Assembly (NCBI RefSeq): GCF_954871325.1
Contig: NC_088776.1
Location: forward strand, 3,541,985-3,605,984
DNA length: 64,000 nt
Source of the DNA: Gordionus sp. m RMFG-2023
Lineage: Eukaryota; Nematomorpha; Gordioida; Chordodea; Parachordodidae
Direction of reading: 5' to 3'
In this document: positions 53,057 to 63,520 of the stretch, in pieces
Layout: each line of letters begins with the position of its first letter
How positions within the stretch are numbered: the first letter of the stretch is position 1
Notes under the pieces: generated by a model
The model's database searches: none
Told to the model about the DNA's origin: nothing
What the model saw: the letters and a program-made list of their open reading frames with translations, nothing else
Translations under genes and position numbers: made by a program

Positions 53057-53430
53057 CTGCTGTTGTTAACCTGCTCGATTTAAACCGATTTTTATAAACA
53101 GCTGACTCCTCAATATTTTATCCAGAAAAATATTAGGGCCAGAGAATTTTGTTCGCAGATGGCACAAATATCGCTGGCTATACGGTGCTCGATTCGTGGC
53201 TAAATTATAACTTGCACGTAAAATTTAGCTTTATATATTGTGTAGGCAACGCGATGTCGCACTATTTTCCTTCCTTCCTTCCTTCCTTCCTTCCTTCCTT
53301 CCTTCCTTCCTTCCTTCCTTCCTTCCTTCCTTCCTTCCTTCCTTCCTTCCTTCCTTCCTTTCTATTTGCAACCGCCACCGATAGGGTTAATCCTCTAAAT
53401 GAGTCAGTTCGTTTGGTTACATCCGACTAG
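53057..53430. mobile_element. Family R MITE with a (TTCC)n array inside
   Basis: CTGTTGTTAACCTGCTCGAT, TTTATCCAGAAAAATATTAG and GAGAATTTTGTTCGCAGATG match family R. A (TTCC)n run occupies about 53265-53361. The right end is unclear and runs into the next partial copy at 53437. Confidence 0.55.
53265..53361. repeat. (TTCC)n microsatellite
   Basis: About 24 perfect TTCC units. They produce spurious PSFLPSFL reading frames. Confidence 0.95.
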
Positions 53431-53436
53431 TGGTTG

Positions 53437-53545
53437 TTAAACGGCACAATTTGAGCCGGTTTTTTAAAAATGGTTAACTCAATATTTTTTTTTTTTAGTC
53501 AGGAAATATTACCTACTATGGCCACGAGATTTCGCTACTAAAAAA
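53437..53545. repeat. Partial family R copy (left half)
   Basis: TAGTGGTTGTTAAACGGCAC, AATTTGAGCCGGTTTTTTAA and GGTTAACTCAATATTTTTTT, then GAGATTTCGCTAC. No right half was found before the hairpin at 53584. Confidence 0.55.
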
Positions 53546-53583
53546 TAAGGGGTCTTAAACTTAACGATGCGATGTGGTGCCAT

Positions 53584-53629
53584 TTTTTGCGATGAATAAA
53601 TGTGGTGACCCATTTATTCATCGCAAAAA
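53584..53629. repeat. Perfect 19-bp hairpin with 8-nt loop
   Basis: TTTTTGCGATGAATAAATG at 53584-53602 is exactly mirrored by CATTTATTCATCGCAAAAA at 53611-53629, with loop TGGTGACC. It could be a tiny inverted-repeat element or a structured RNA; the stem is short for an animal microRNA precursor. Confidence 0.7.
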
Positions 53630-55254
53630 GTATCTGACCGATCGTGAGAAAAGGAGGTAATTATGGCGTTCAATACACGAATGGATTTTTTGAGAATTTT
53701 ATATATATGTCGTATTGGGATTCGGAATCTCTCAATTTTAAATCATTCACTAATGGCGGTTTTTGGATTTTAAAAGTCTGATTTTACAGGAATTGTATTT
53801 CAGTATGTGTAGAGTATTTACCCCTATAAATTCAGCCAATTTCACCCATAGACATTTTAGTATTTTTTTTTTAATTTATATGAAAAAAATCCATATAAAA
53901 AATGTAAATTTAGAAGTAATTCTAAAGTTCACGGCACAGATTGGGTGCTCTGCCCAGACCATGCTAGAATACATTTCCGGTTAAATCGGACTTTGCTCTC
54001 GGTAAAGGATTTTAAATCAAGAGATTCCAAATCTCCACGGATTCCGAATTCTAATACGACATATATATATATTAAGGCTCTTCAATTTCTTAACACGACG
54101 TATTATGTATATATATGTTATAGTAAAGGTAAAAAATCATATATAAAATTATTATTAATTCATTTTTATAAAAATATTTGTTTTAAAATACCAAAAGTAA
54201 CCCAGGGGACCTTTGAGACTACCATTAGGAACACTATAAGGTTGAAAAGTAGGCAAAATCCTTTAAAAATGTGCCCCATGTTTTAACACTATTAATATAT
54301 TTTTATTTGCTGTTCCTTTTCCTAACAGAAAATTAAAATAGAAATAACCTGTTAGAAAATTAGATTTTTTTTTACTTTGGGCTAAATATTATTATATCAA
54401 ATCTTCGGAATATAACTGAGCTTTTCCCGGCAAATTTCGTGATATATTTTTTTTTATTATAAATTCCTTGGGAATATTTTAAATAAGACTTCTATTATAA
54501 ATGCAAAAAATAATAATATATATTTTAAATCGAATATTCTTTTTAACATGTTTCTTTTTAATATGTTTTTTTTTAAAAAATATGTTCTTTTTAGAAATCT
54601 TGTAGGTATCGTCAATAATTGGTAGGATATTTTATTTGAAGTCATTGCCTTAGTCTTATAATATTTTTTTTTATATTACAAATTTTTGCTAAGGAGAAAT
54701 TAATATGGCATCAATAGTGTCCCCAGCTGATTTGCTCTTCGTCAGTCTAGATGTCATTTGGGTATCGTACAAGATCTTTAAATTGAAGTGCTTAAATGAC
54801 AAAATACGCAACTGAAAATACTACCGCTAAGCTATCGTTTATCTATCAGTGATCATGGCGATTAAATTACAAAATATAACAGCTGGGCCAATCTCTTAGA
54901 AAGGATCATGTAACATGCCATGTGACCTTTTTTAAATAAAGGCCCAAGTAGGAAATAACCAACTCGGCTCGTATATGTAGCGTCTACATGAGCAGGGGAA
55001 TGTAGGTGCAACTTGCTTTCAGTCTTTAGAGGGAGGGGGGTAAGGGTTACTAAATGATTTTGATTCACTTTTTTATGAATGATTGATTAGTGACTTTTAT
55101 AATCACATATCATAACTATATTTTTTTTTGATGACATGATTTATGTTAAAAAAAAAATTTTTTAAATAAAATGTTTTTCTTTGATTTTATTTTTTAAAAT
55201 TTATATCAATATTTCTGCCCATAGCTTTGCCCCTTTTCATCTTTATGCTTTCAG

Positions 55255-56264
55255 ACTTTACTTTATTGACCGTAGAACAGCTGTCCATGTTAGCGGACCT
55301 AGTGGAACCAACCGATCCATTAGATTTTCACTTGTTTAGAAGAAATTGAAAGTAGTGTCGCACCGATCACCACGTGCTGACGATTCACGCTTATTCTATC
55401 TTCCTCTTTATCATTACACATATGATATCCAGAATTTTACCTATGCTATCATCTATTTTCTACATTATTTTATCTTCTTTCAAATCCAATTTCTTAGCCA
55501 TCACCATACGTCCTGTTTTTTTGTGCCATCAAGACGGCTTTGTTTGGTGCTCTTTTAACTGCCTGAAAAGCGTTTTTGTAGTTCGGGTCTTGAGAAATAT
55601 ACCATACCTTGTACCGTCCTCTATTTCTCGTTTACTCAATTTTGGACTTCCCCATTCCACCACCGGATCTCCTTCTTCATCACTATGCACGCTTCCGTTT
55701 TCCCTATAATATCAACGGCACTGCCCATCATTTCCTTTGCCATCTTGCCCCAGGTGTCCTTGCCGGTCTCATTAAGTTTTCCTAACAAGGATACTTTTTT
55801 TTTCTCTATTTTTGGGCAAATTTTGTAAATATATATTTTTTTGAGTTTTGGACATGACCTTAAAGAGAGTAAATATAATGTACTTATGGATTTTTTTTTT
55901 GATTGTTGAAAACAAAAATGAATTTATATTTAAAAATCATATTTTAAATCTAAAGAAATTAGTTTTTAAAAAGAATATTATATATATTTAAATTTAATAT
56001 AATAATGTCATTCATTTTCGAATGTTTTATATTGACGATATTATTCCAAACTCTTCTGCAAAAAGTAAGAATTAGGTTACGAAACAGTGAATGAGAATTT
56101 CGCTTATGACCTCCTAGAAAAATTTTTTAAAGTAAATTTGAAAATTGATATTAATAAGATGCTAGGGAAAGTAAATACATATATTTAAGATTAAGTTTTT
56201 TTTAAAGAAAAATCTCCAGAAATGGACTTTATAACATCTTTGTCCTCAATTTGATTCCCAAATA

Positions 56265-56305
<41 letters not shown>

Positions 56306-59300
56306 GAAGAAAGTATGGAGAATATTTCGCCCATTTTTGGTAAAAAAAACTTAAAATAAATAGATGTATTTACTTCCCCTAGCATCTATTAATATCAATT
56401 TTTAAATTTACTTTAAAAAATTTTTTCTAGGAGATATAAGCTAAATTTCTCGACTCGACCCAGCCCGAATTTTTTTAAAAAATATTAGGCCTGGCCCAAC
56501 CCAAAGCTGATCACTACTTGTTATATTGGTTTCTTTTTTTTCTCCTATATATTCTCTATCTTATTCTTATTGCTTATTAATGGCATATAATTTTTTTTTT
56601 AATTTGCGTAAATAACATTATATTTTTAATAATTAATAATTTAGAGTAAAGATGTATAGCTTTGAACATCATTGATTTTTATGCAGGAAGGAAAGAAGGA
56701 AGGAAGGAAGGAAGGAAGGAAGGAAGGAAGGAAGGAAGGAAGGAAAGAAGGATTTTTAAAAATTAGATTTTATAAATTTATTCAAATGTATACAAATGAT
56801 GTTTTTTTTGTAAGATTATAATTCAATCAATTCCTAAATCTTTTCACGCACTTTTAGAGAGCGCCAGAGGTTCGATTATCCATGGTCGATGAAGTTCTAC
56901 CATATCCAAATTTAGCGTTGAAGTAAAATTTTATTTTTAAAAAAAATGATTTATTTTTTTAAGGAATATTTGGAATATGAACTAAATTAAATTCTGATTC
57001 CATTTCCTGTTTTAATAAATACTTTTCTGGGTTTGAGTTTTTCCTAAAATATCAAAACTAAATTCTGGTGCCAGAACTGTCAAAACTGAATGGGAAAAAA
57101 AAATCGAAAAATTTAAATACTTGGAGCCCTGGACTAAATACGGGTTCCTATTCTAAATACTTTTTGGAAAAGGTGATTTCGATTTCCAGTTCCTATAATT
57201 TTTCCAAGAAGATTTTGGGTTTTTAGATTTGGCGCGGTTTTTGTTGGTTCTTACATTCGAGTTTTGATGTTTTTTTTTAAAAAAAAGAAGAAGTTTTAGA
57301 CAATAAATAAACCCTCTAAAATGAATTTACACATTTTGGGCAAAAAAGTGTTGCACATAAATTATGTGTACTTTTTGTTAAAACAAACGGGGTTCTTAAT
57401 TCTGGTTTCAAACTTAGCGCTAAATGAAAACCATCTAGAATAATTCACTACAGGATTATCAGGTTCTCTTCCCCCCATCAGCAGGAGACTACCGCTAATT
57501 TTTTTTTATCTCAGACACCCATAGAAACGCTCTAAGGAAAATCTCCCGCTATTTAAATCTATATCTGTTTTAACGTTTAATCTAAGGAATTGTCAAGTCC
57601 AGTTAGTTCTATAAGCGATTTATCCTCAAGTGAAGAAATATCAGAAACCTTCCTTTTATTTTCTATTTATAAGCTAGTCTCAAAATTATAATTATAATAA
57701 TAATAATAAAATTAACCAAAAACACGACTAGTAAACTTTTTCAAAATGCTCAATATTCTAACGAAAAAAATTTTACGCACCCCTGGAGATTTTACTCATT
57801 GGTGGCAGAAGTACAATATCTATTAACGAAATCGCCAGACTTATAAATACTATTTTTGGCTATAATATTGCGTTATACGAGGTATTTTCTTGTATACAAT
57901 TATAAATTTAAAGTTTTTGTAGATGATATTTTCAAATGTTCAATTGCCCATTTCATTTTATAAGTATATTGCATTATATATAAGAAAATTTTGAAATATC
58001 GTTTAAAAATTTAGAAAATATCTTCAATCGCATAAAATTTGGTTCTAACATTAGATAACTAAAAAAAGATGATAACAACAATAAGTATCAATTAAAACTA
58101 TGAGAATAAAATGATATTTGATTCTAATACAAGATATTAAATGTCATAATCTCCATCTCTTTATATAGTTAAGCTTAAGCGTTATACTATAAAATATAAT
58201 GGAGTTTTAATGTTGTATTATTTCTCGGTTATTTGGACAGTATCAGGAGCAGAAATAAATTCTTCCTGGTTATGAGGGTGACTTGCAGTGATTTGTTTAT
58301 ATTTCTTACAATGAATTTAATATAATTAAAATAATAACCAATTAAGTATTTCTAAATTTGAAAGTTTGTTTTGCGTTTAGTCTTTATATGTAAAAAAAAA
58401 CTATACCGTATCAGGCCGTGTGCCCTTGGTCGGCTTATTACTAAATAGCTAAAAAAATTTATTAAAAGAAAACGAAAAAAACAACAAAAAAAATGAAAAA
58501 AACAAAAAAAAGGAAATGTTTTAAAAAAAAATGGAAAAAAACATAACCAAATAAACAAAAAAAACAAGTCCTCTTTCAAAAACTTTTTAGACAATGATAA
58601 AAATGCAATTAAGTATCCAAATTAAGCCGACCTAGGAATATAGCCTTAAATTGAAGGGAAAAAAACATAATAAAAAACTACTATTCGTAAAATAAAACGC
58701 AAAAAAATACGTTTTTAATTTAGGATTATTTATAAAGGAAATAAATTACATTGTTTTTTTTTTATAAAATACAATTTTCCTCTTGTCAAATCGAAAAATT
58801 TTGACCTGGCAACTCGTTCTCGAAAAGAGGTTAAAAAATTTTTAAACTATATATATACATTTAAATTAGTTGCCATTTTGTTGCAATCATTTTCGATGGC
58901 TGAAAATCTTGTAGATATTCTTATTTCCGATTTCTGGAATATGATTTATATTACTTAAAAAAAAATCATTAATAAAAAAAAGAGAAAACTTAAAGCAAAG
59001 GGTATCTAAGGAGAAGATGGAAATGTTGGAATCAATAGCTTCCCTTCAGAAAAACGATTTTGTAGACGTTAATTTGAATGGTACAAATAAATAAACGTAT
59101 AACTAACATTTGAAAATTTATATTTATAATTCTTTTATTAAATAGTATAGATTAAATATAAATAATGTGAAGCTAGAGATCTAGAAAAAGTAGGGGGTTG
59201 GGTTGAGCCTTGGAATTTTTTTTTTTTAAATTAATCTATATTTATCAATTTTAGGTTAAAATTTTTATGCAAATATAAAAATATATAGAAACTAGAGGCC

Positions 59301-60247
59301 ATATGACATATATCTTTTATTTTAAAAGTAATTATAAATATTTTTTAAAGAAATTGATTTCTATATTTCAATTGGTAAACTTTTTAAAAAAATTTTGGAA
59401 CGGGATCGGCTTGAAAAATTAGGCCCTATGTCACTAGGCTTAAAATATTAACCCTAAGCGGGTTGGGTTCAAAATTATAAGGCTTTGGGCCACGCCCAAA
59501 TTTTCTCTTTTCTTTTTGTTTATCCACCAAAAATAAAAAACAGGGTTCTGGGCCGGGGCGGGTTAGACCTCATTTAGAAAATTGGTTTTAGGTTAAGTTC
59601 CCTATTATCAAATTTCCGCTAAATAGTGTTCAAAACAGCACCCGAATTCGGGTGCAGAAAACCCTGCAAAAAAATGATTCACGAATGGGGGATAGGAAAC
59701 AACTCGAACTCATATAAAAATATTGTTTACTAGTTAGGTCGGGGCTAGAAGCGCAGGGGTTCTAACGGTGCAGATTTTTAGTGGGTGATTAATTTAATCA
59801 GCATTTAAAGTTTATAAAGATTTTCAGTATGAATTAGGAATTTGTTTTGTTGGAAAATTGTTAAAAGAATAAAGAAAGAATGAAAGAAAGAAAGAAAAAA
59901 GAAAGAAAGAATGAAAGGATTATGATTTTAAATAATTAAATAACGTTGAAAAACTCAAATATAAAAACTATTATAATTATTATAATTTGCTATTGAATAT
60001 AAACCCCAGATAAATAATTTATATTAACCAAAATTCAGCGTTGAGGGTGAAAAGAGCTTTATTGAAAAAGAGAGCGGCGTCTAAAGGTGCTGGCGATGGT
60101 CTTGATCAATTCAGTACGAAAAAGACCAAAATATTGGTTATAACTAGACCAACTCAAAAACCTCCTGTAGTATTATTAACCACCAAATGCAATATTATTT
60201 GGCCATTATTTATTGGAAAGTCAATTGACTTAAGTTGTGATATTTAA
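55255..60247 (+). CDS. Unidentified multi-exon gene (partial model)
   Basis: Four candidate exons join in compatible phase: 55255-55333 (LLTVEQLSMLADLVEPTDPL then DFHL), 56860-56922 (APEVRLSMVDEVLPYPNLAL), 58983-59080 (ENLKQRVSKEKMEMLESIAS, LQKNDFVDVNLN) and 60039-60247 (ALRVKRALLKKRAASKGAGD, GLDQF, STKKTK). The splice sites are tttcag/tt|gtttag (weak donor), tttag/aa|gtaaaa, aag/g|gtacaa and ttcag. The product would be an acidic start, a short coiled coil and a basic tail. The EKMEMLESIASLQ stretch faintly resembles the post-finger coiled region of YJU2/CCDC94 splicing factors, but no zinc-finger exon was found, so I do not name it. The start and the true 3' end are not established; the last exon may stop at 60245-60247 or splice onward. 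Confidence 0.5.
55500..55790 (-). pseudogene. LINE fragment between endonuclease and reverse transcriptase
   Basis: On the - strand it reads WGKMAKEMMGSAVDIIGKTE, then IRWWNGEVQ, matching the 'WWNeevq' block that follows the endonuclease domain in many animal non-LTR retrotransposons. Frameshifted remains of 'YISQDPNYKNAFQAVKRA' follow. Several stops make it inactive. An open + strand frame here is only its antisense. Confidence 0.6.
56265..56307. repeat. (GAAA)n microsatellite, copy 1
   Basis: About ten GAAA units; the equivalent in the second duplicate (61604-61665) is longer. Confidence 0.9.
56692..56748. repeat. (GGAA)n microsatellite, copy 1
   Basis: About 14 GGAA units, against about 35 in the second duplicate (62038-62178). 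Confidence 0.9.
59868..59918. repeat. Imperfect (GAAA)n microsatellite
   Basis: AAAGAAAGAATGAAAGAAAG-type units lie between exons C and D of the unidentified gene. Confidence 0.85.
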
Positions 60248-60362
60248 TGTTTTTTTTAAAAAAGAAATTTATTATTTAAAATAAATTGGTTATATTTTTT
60301 TTAATTATTATTGTTTTGCTTATAGATAAATCTAATTATACAACTATTTGATCTCTATTTTT

Positions 60363-60560
60363 TTATACCGTGGGATTTATATGCCCATATTTGTTTTTCA
60401 CGACCCCGAAAAAGTTTTTATAATAGAATTTAGTCGAGGTGAATATGGGCGGAAGATATTCAATTCGATTTTTATAGTTATCGATAATATGACACTTGTG
60501 TATTGCAGCATCTGGAGGAATTGCTATTCCTCTCAGATAATGGAGGAAAAGCAACTAATT
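60363..60560 (-). pseudogene. Tc1/mariner-IS630-type DDE transposase fragment
   Basis: The - strand reads AAIHKCHIIDNYKNRIEYLP then, with frame slips, the equivalent of 'LPPYSP.LNPIE' (LPPIFTSTKF in one frame, RPYSPRLNS in the next), followed by NFFGVVKNKYGH. This is the second-Asp to third-acidic block of DDE_3/Tc1-mariner transposases. A 144-codon + strand frame across 60348-60782 is its antisense shadow. Confidence 0.6.
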
Positions 60561-60849
60561 ATAGGGTCTGGCACAGATAAAATATTATTAATAAAACAAT
60601 TTAAATTTTTAAAAAAATTATTTTTTCTATTAATAAATATCAGAGATGGTACCATTTCCAAGGCCCGACCAGGATATTTTAAAAAAATATATAATAATTA
60701 TTTTTTAATTTTTATATATAATAATGGCGATTTAAAAATTTTATCATATCCTATAATTTATATGCTCAATGTTATAAAATAAGTGAATCTGGAGACTATT
60801 TTCTACATTATTTTATCTTCCCATTTTCAAATACAATTTCTTAGTCATC

Positions 60850-61130
60850 ACCATACGCCCTGTTTTTTTTTGTGTCATCAAGACGGCTTTGTTTGGTGCT
60901 CTTTTAACTGCCTGAAAAGCGTTTTTGTAGTTCGGGTCTTGAGAAATATACCATACCTTGTACCGTCCTCTATTTCTCGTTTACTCAATTTTGGACTTCC
61001 CCATTCCACCACCGGATCTCCTTCTTCATCACTATGCACGCTTCCGTTTTCCCTATAATATCAACGGCACTGCCCATCATTTTGCCATCTTGCCCCAGGT
61101 GTCCTTGCCGGTCTCATTAAGTTTTCCTAA
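60850..61130 (-). pseudogene. LINE fragment, duplicate copy
   Basis: Same WWN-block remnant as at 55500-55790, carried by the segmental duplication. It lacks about 8-10 bases near 61080. Confidence 0.6.
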
Positions 61131-61603
61131 CAAGGATACTTTTTTTTTCTCTATTTTTGGGCAAATTTTGTAAATATATATTTTTTTGAGTTTTGGACGT
61201 AACCTTAAAGAGAGTAAATTTAATGTACTTGTGGATTTTTTTTTTGATTGTTGAAAACAAAAACGAATTTATATTTTAAAATCATATTTTAAATCTAAAG
61301 AAATTAGTTTTTAAAAAGAATATTATATATATTTAAATTTAATATAATAATGTCATTCATGTTCGAATGTTTTATATTGACGATATTATTCCAAACTCTT
61401 CTGCAAAAAGTAAGAATTCGGTTACGAAACAGTGAAAAATTGAGAATTTCGCTTGTAACCTCTTTTTAAAGTACATTTTGAAAATTGATATTAATAAGAT
61501 GCTAGGGAAATTAAATACATATATATAAGATTAAGTTTTTTTTAAAGAAAAATCTCCAAAAATGGACTTTATATCATCTTTGTCCTCAATTTGATTCCCA
61601 AAT

Positions 61604-61607
61604 AAAA

Positions 61608-61665
<58 letters not shown>
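61604..61665. repeat. (GAAA)n microsatellite, copy 2
   Basis: About 15 GAAA units; the expanded counterpart of 56265-56307. Confidence 0.9.
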
Positions 61666-61666
<1 letters not shown>

Positions 61667-62037
61667 TATGAAGAATATTTCGCCCATTTTTGGTAAAAAA
61701 AACTTAAAATAAATAGATGTATTTACTTCCCCTAGCATCTATTAATATCAATTTTTAAATTTACTTTAAAAAATTTTTTCTAGGAGATATAAGCGAGATT
61801 TCCCCGACTCGACCCAGCCCGAATTTTTTTAAAATATATTAGGCCTGGCCCAACCCAAAGCAGATCACTACTTGTTATATTGGTTTCTTTTTTTTCTCCT
61901 ATATATTCTCTATCTTATTCTTATTGCTTATTAATGGCATATAATTTTTTTTTTAATTTGCGTAAATAACATTATATTTTTAATAATTAATAATTTAGAG
62001 TAAAGATGTATAGCTTTGAACATCATTGATTTTTATG

Positions 62038-62178
62038 CAGGAAGGAAAGAAGGAAGGAAGGAAGGAAGGAAGGAAGGAAGGAAGGAAGGAAGGAAGGAAG
62101 GAAGGAAGGAAGGAAGGAAGGAAGGAAGGAAGGAAGGAAGGAAGGAAGGAAGGAAGGAAGGAAGGAAGGAAGGAAAGA
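62038..62178. repeat. (GGAA)n microsatellite, copy 2
   Basis: About 35 GGAA units, more than double the copy 1 array. Confidence 0.95.
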
Positions 62179-62289
62179 AGGATTTTTAAAAATTAGATTT
62201 TATAAATTTATTCAAATGTATACAAATGATGTTTTTTTTGTAAGATTATAATTCAATCAATTCCTAAATCTTTTCACGCACTTTTAGAG

Positions 62290-62352
62290 AGCGCCAGAGG
62301 TTCGATTATCCATGGTCGATGAAGTTCTACCATATCCAAATTTAGCGTTGAA
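62290..62352 (+). CDS. Duplicated exon B of the unidentified gene
   Basis: Identical to 56860-56922 including both splice sites (TTTTAG before, AA|GTAAAA after), encoding APEVRLSMVDEVLPYPNLAL plus K. Perfect identity of exon and splice sites, while flanking microsatellites and indels differ, is compatible with a functional second copy or a recent duplication. Exons C and D would be expected beyond base 64000. Confidence 0.45.
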
Positions 62353-63133
62353 GTAAAATTTTATTTTTAAAAAAAATGATTTATTTTTTTAAGGAATATT
62401 TGGAATATGAACTAAATTAAATTCTGATTCCATTTCCTGTTTTAATAAATACTTTTCTGGGTTTGAGTTTTTCCTAAAATATCAAAACTAAATTCTGGTG
62501 CCAGAACTGTCAAAACTGAATGGGAAAAAAAAATCGAAAAATTTAAATACTTGGAGCCCTGGACTAAATACGGGTTCCTATTCTAAATACTTTTTGGAAA
62601 AGGTGATTTCGATTTCCGGTTCCTATAATTTTTCCAAGAAGATTTTGGGTTTTTAGATTTGGCGCGGTTTTTGTTGGTTCTTACATTCGAGTTTTGATGT
62701 TTTTTTTTAAAAAAAAGAAGAAGTTTTAGACAATAAATAAACTCTCTAAAATGAATTTACACATTTTGGGCAAAATAAAATGTTGCACATAAATTATGTG
62801 TACTTTTTGTTTAAACAAACGGGGTTCTTAATTCTGGTTTCAAGCTTAGCGCTAAATGAAAACCATCTAGAATAATTCACTACAGGATTATCAGGTTCTC
62901 TCTCCCCCCCCCCCCAATTAACATGAGAATACCTTTAATTTTTCTTTTCTCTCAAACACCCATAGAAACGCTCTAAGGCGCTATTTAAATCTATATCTAT
63001 TCTAACGTTTAATCTAAGGAATTGTCAATAAACATGTCCAGTTTGTTCTATAAGCGATTATTCTCAAGTGAAGAAATATCAGAAGCCTTCCTTTTATTTT
63101 CTATTTATAAGCTAGTCTCTAAATTATAATAAT

Positions 63134-63297
63134 CAGAGTTGTTAAAGGATCTACATACAAGTATCTAGATCCTGTATCTGGATATAAAAATGTGGTATCT
63201 GTATCTGTATCTATTTGATTAAATAATATGTATCTAGATATTATTTTAGACGTTGATTCTGTATGATCCATTTAAAAAGTATCTTTTAACAACTCTG
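63134..63297. mobile_element. Family S MITE, 164 bp, inserted only in duplicate copy 2
   Basis: The ends CAGAGTTGTTAAA and TTTAACAACTCTG are flanked by ATAATAAT (63126-63133 and 63298-63305), an 8-bp duplication within a local TAA repeat. Copy 1 has the empty site near 57690. The body consists of GTATCTAGATA-type units, as in the copy at 7702-7856 but in the opposite orientation. Confidence 0.8.
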
Positions 63298-63329
63298 ATA
63301 ATAATAATAATAATAAAATAGGTTTTTAA

Positions 63330-63520
63330 CCAGTAACACGACTAGTAAACTTTTTCAAAATGCTCAATATTCTAGCGAAAAAAATATTACGCACCCCTGG
63401 AGATTTTACTCATTGATGGCAGAAAGGTTTGTACAAAATCTATTAACGATATCGCTAGGCTTAGAAATACTATTTTTGGCTAAAATATTGCGCTATAAAA
63501 AATTGAGCTGTTTAATAACC
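63330..63520. repeat. Worn family R repeat (also in copy 1 at about 57720-57880)
   Basis: GCTCAATATTCTAGCGAAAA, ACGCACCCCTGGAGATTTTA and CTCATTGATGGCAGAAAGG follow family R landmarks with heavy divergence. It predates the segmental duplication. Confidence 0.45.

Larger units (their letters stand above)
49541..55254. other. Gene-poor interval between LENG1 and the unidentified gene
   Basis: It holds a SINE-like copy (51529-51660), a 114-bp tandem duplication (51711-51937), C and T/A runs (52710-52727, 52909-52920), two family R copies (53057-53430 and 53437-53545) and a perfect hairpin (53584-53629). Worn family T sequence lies near 54700-54780. Short open stretches at 52388-52591 and 53763-54286 have no recognisable domain, and I did not call them genes. 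An upstream exon of the unidentified gene could be hidden here. Confidence 0.5.
55453..58364. repeat. Segmental duplication, copy 1 (aligned part)
   Basis: From CTATTTTCTACATTATTTTA onward this stretch matches 60796-64000 nearly base for base, in the same orientation. Shared contents in order: LINE fragment, (GAAA)n, family G fragment, (GGAA)n, exon B of the unidentified gene, a worn family R copy (about 57730-57880) and AT-rich sequence. The other copy runs off the window, so the repeat unit is probably about 5.34 kb (55453-60795) in tandem. Confidence 0.95.

Noticed and set aside
53149-53430. PSFLPSFL frame
   Set aside because: It is a translation of the (TTCC)n microsatellite inside a MITE.
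55346-55709. Overlapping + strand frames, repeated at 60783-61173
   Set aside because: They are antisense to a LINE fragment whose - strand frames carry the recognisable WWN block.
58352-58594. Phe-rich - strand frame
   Set aside because: It arises from A-rich low-complexity sequence with no family resemblance.
60348-60782. Open + strand frame of 144 codons
   Set aside because: It is antisense to a decayed DDE transposase fragment on the - strand; the residue pattern on + is AT-driven.
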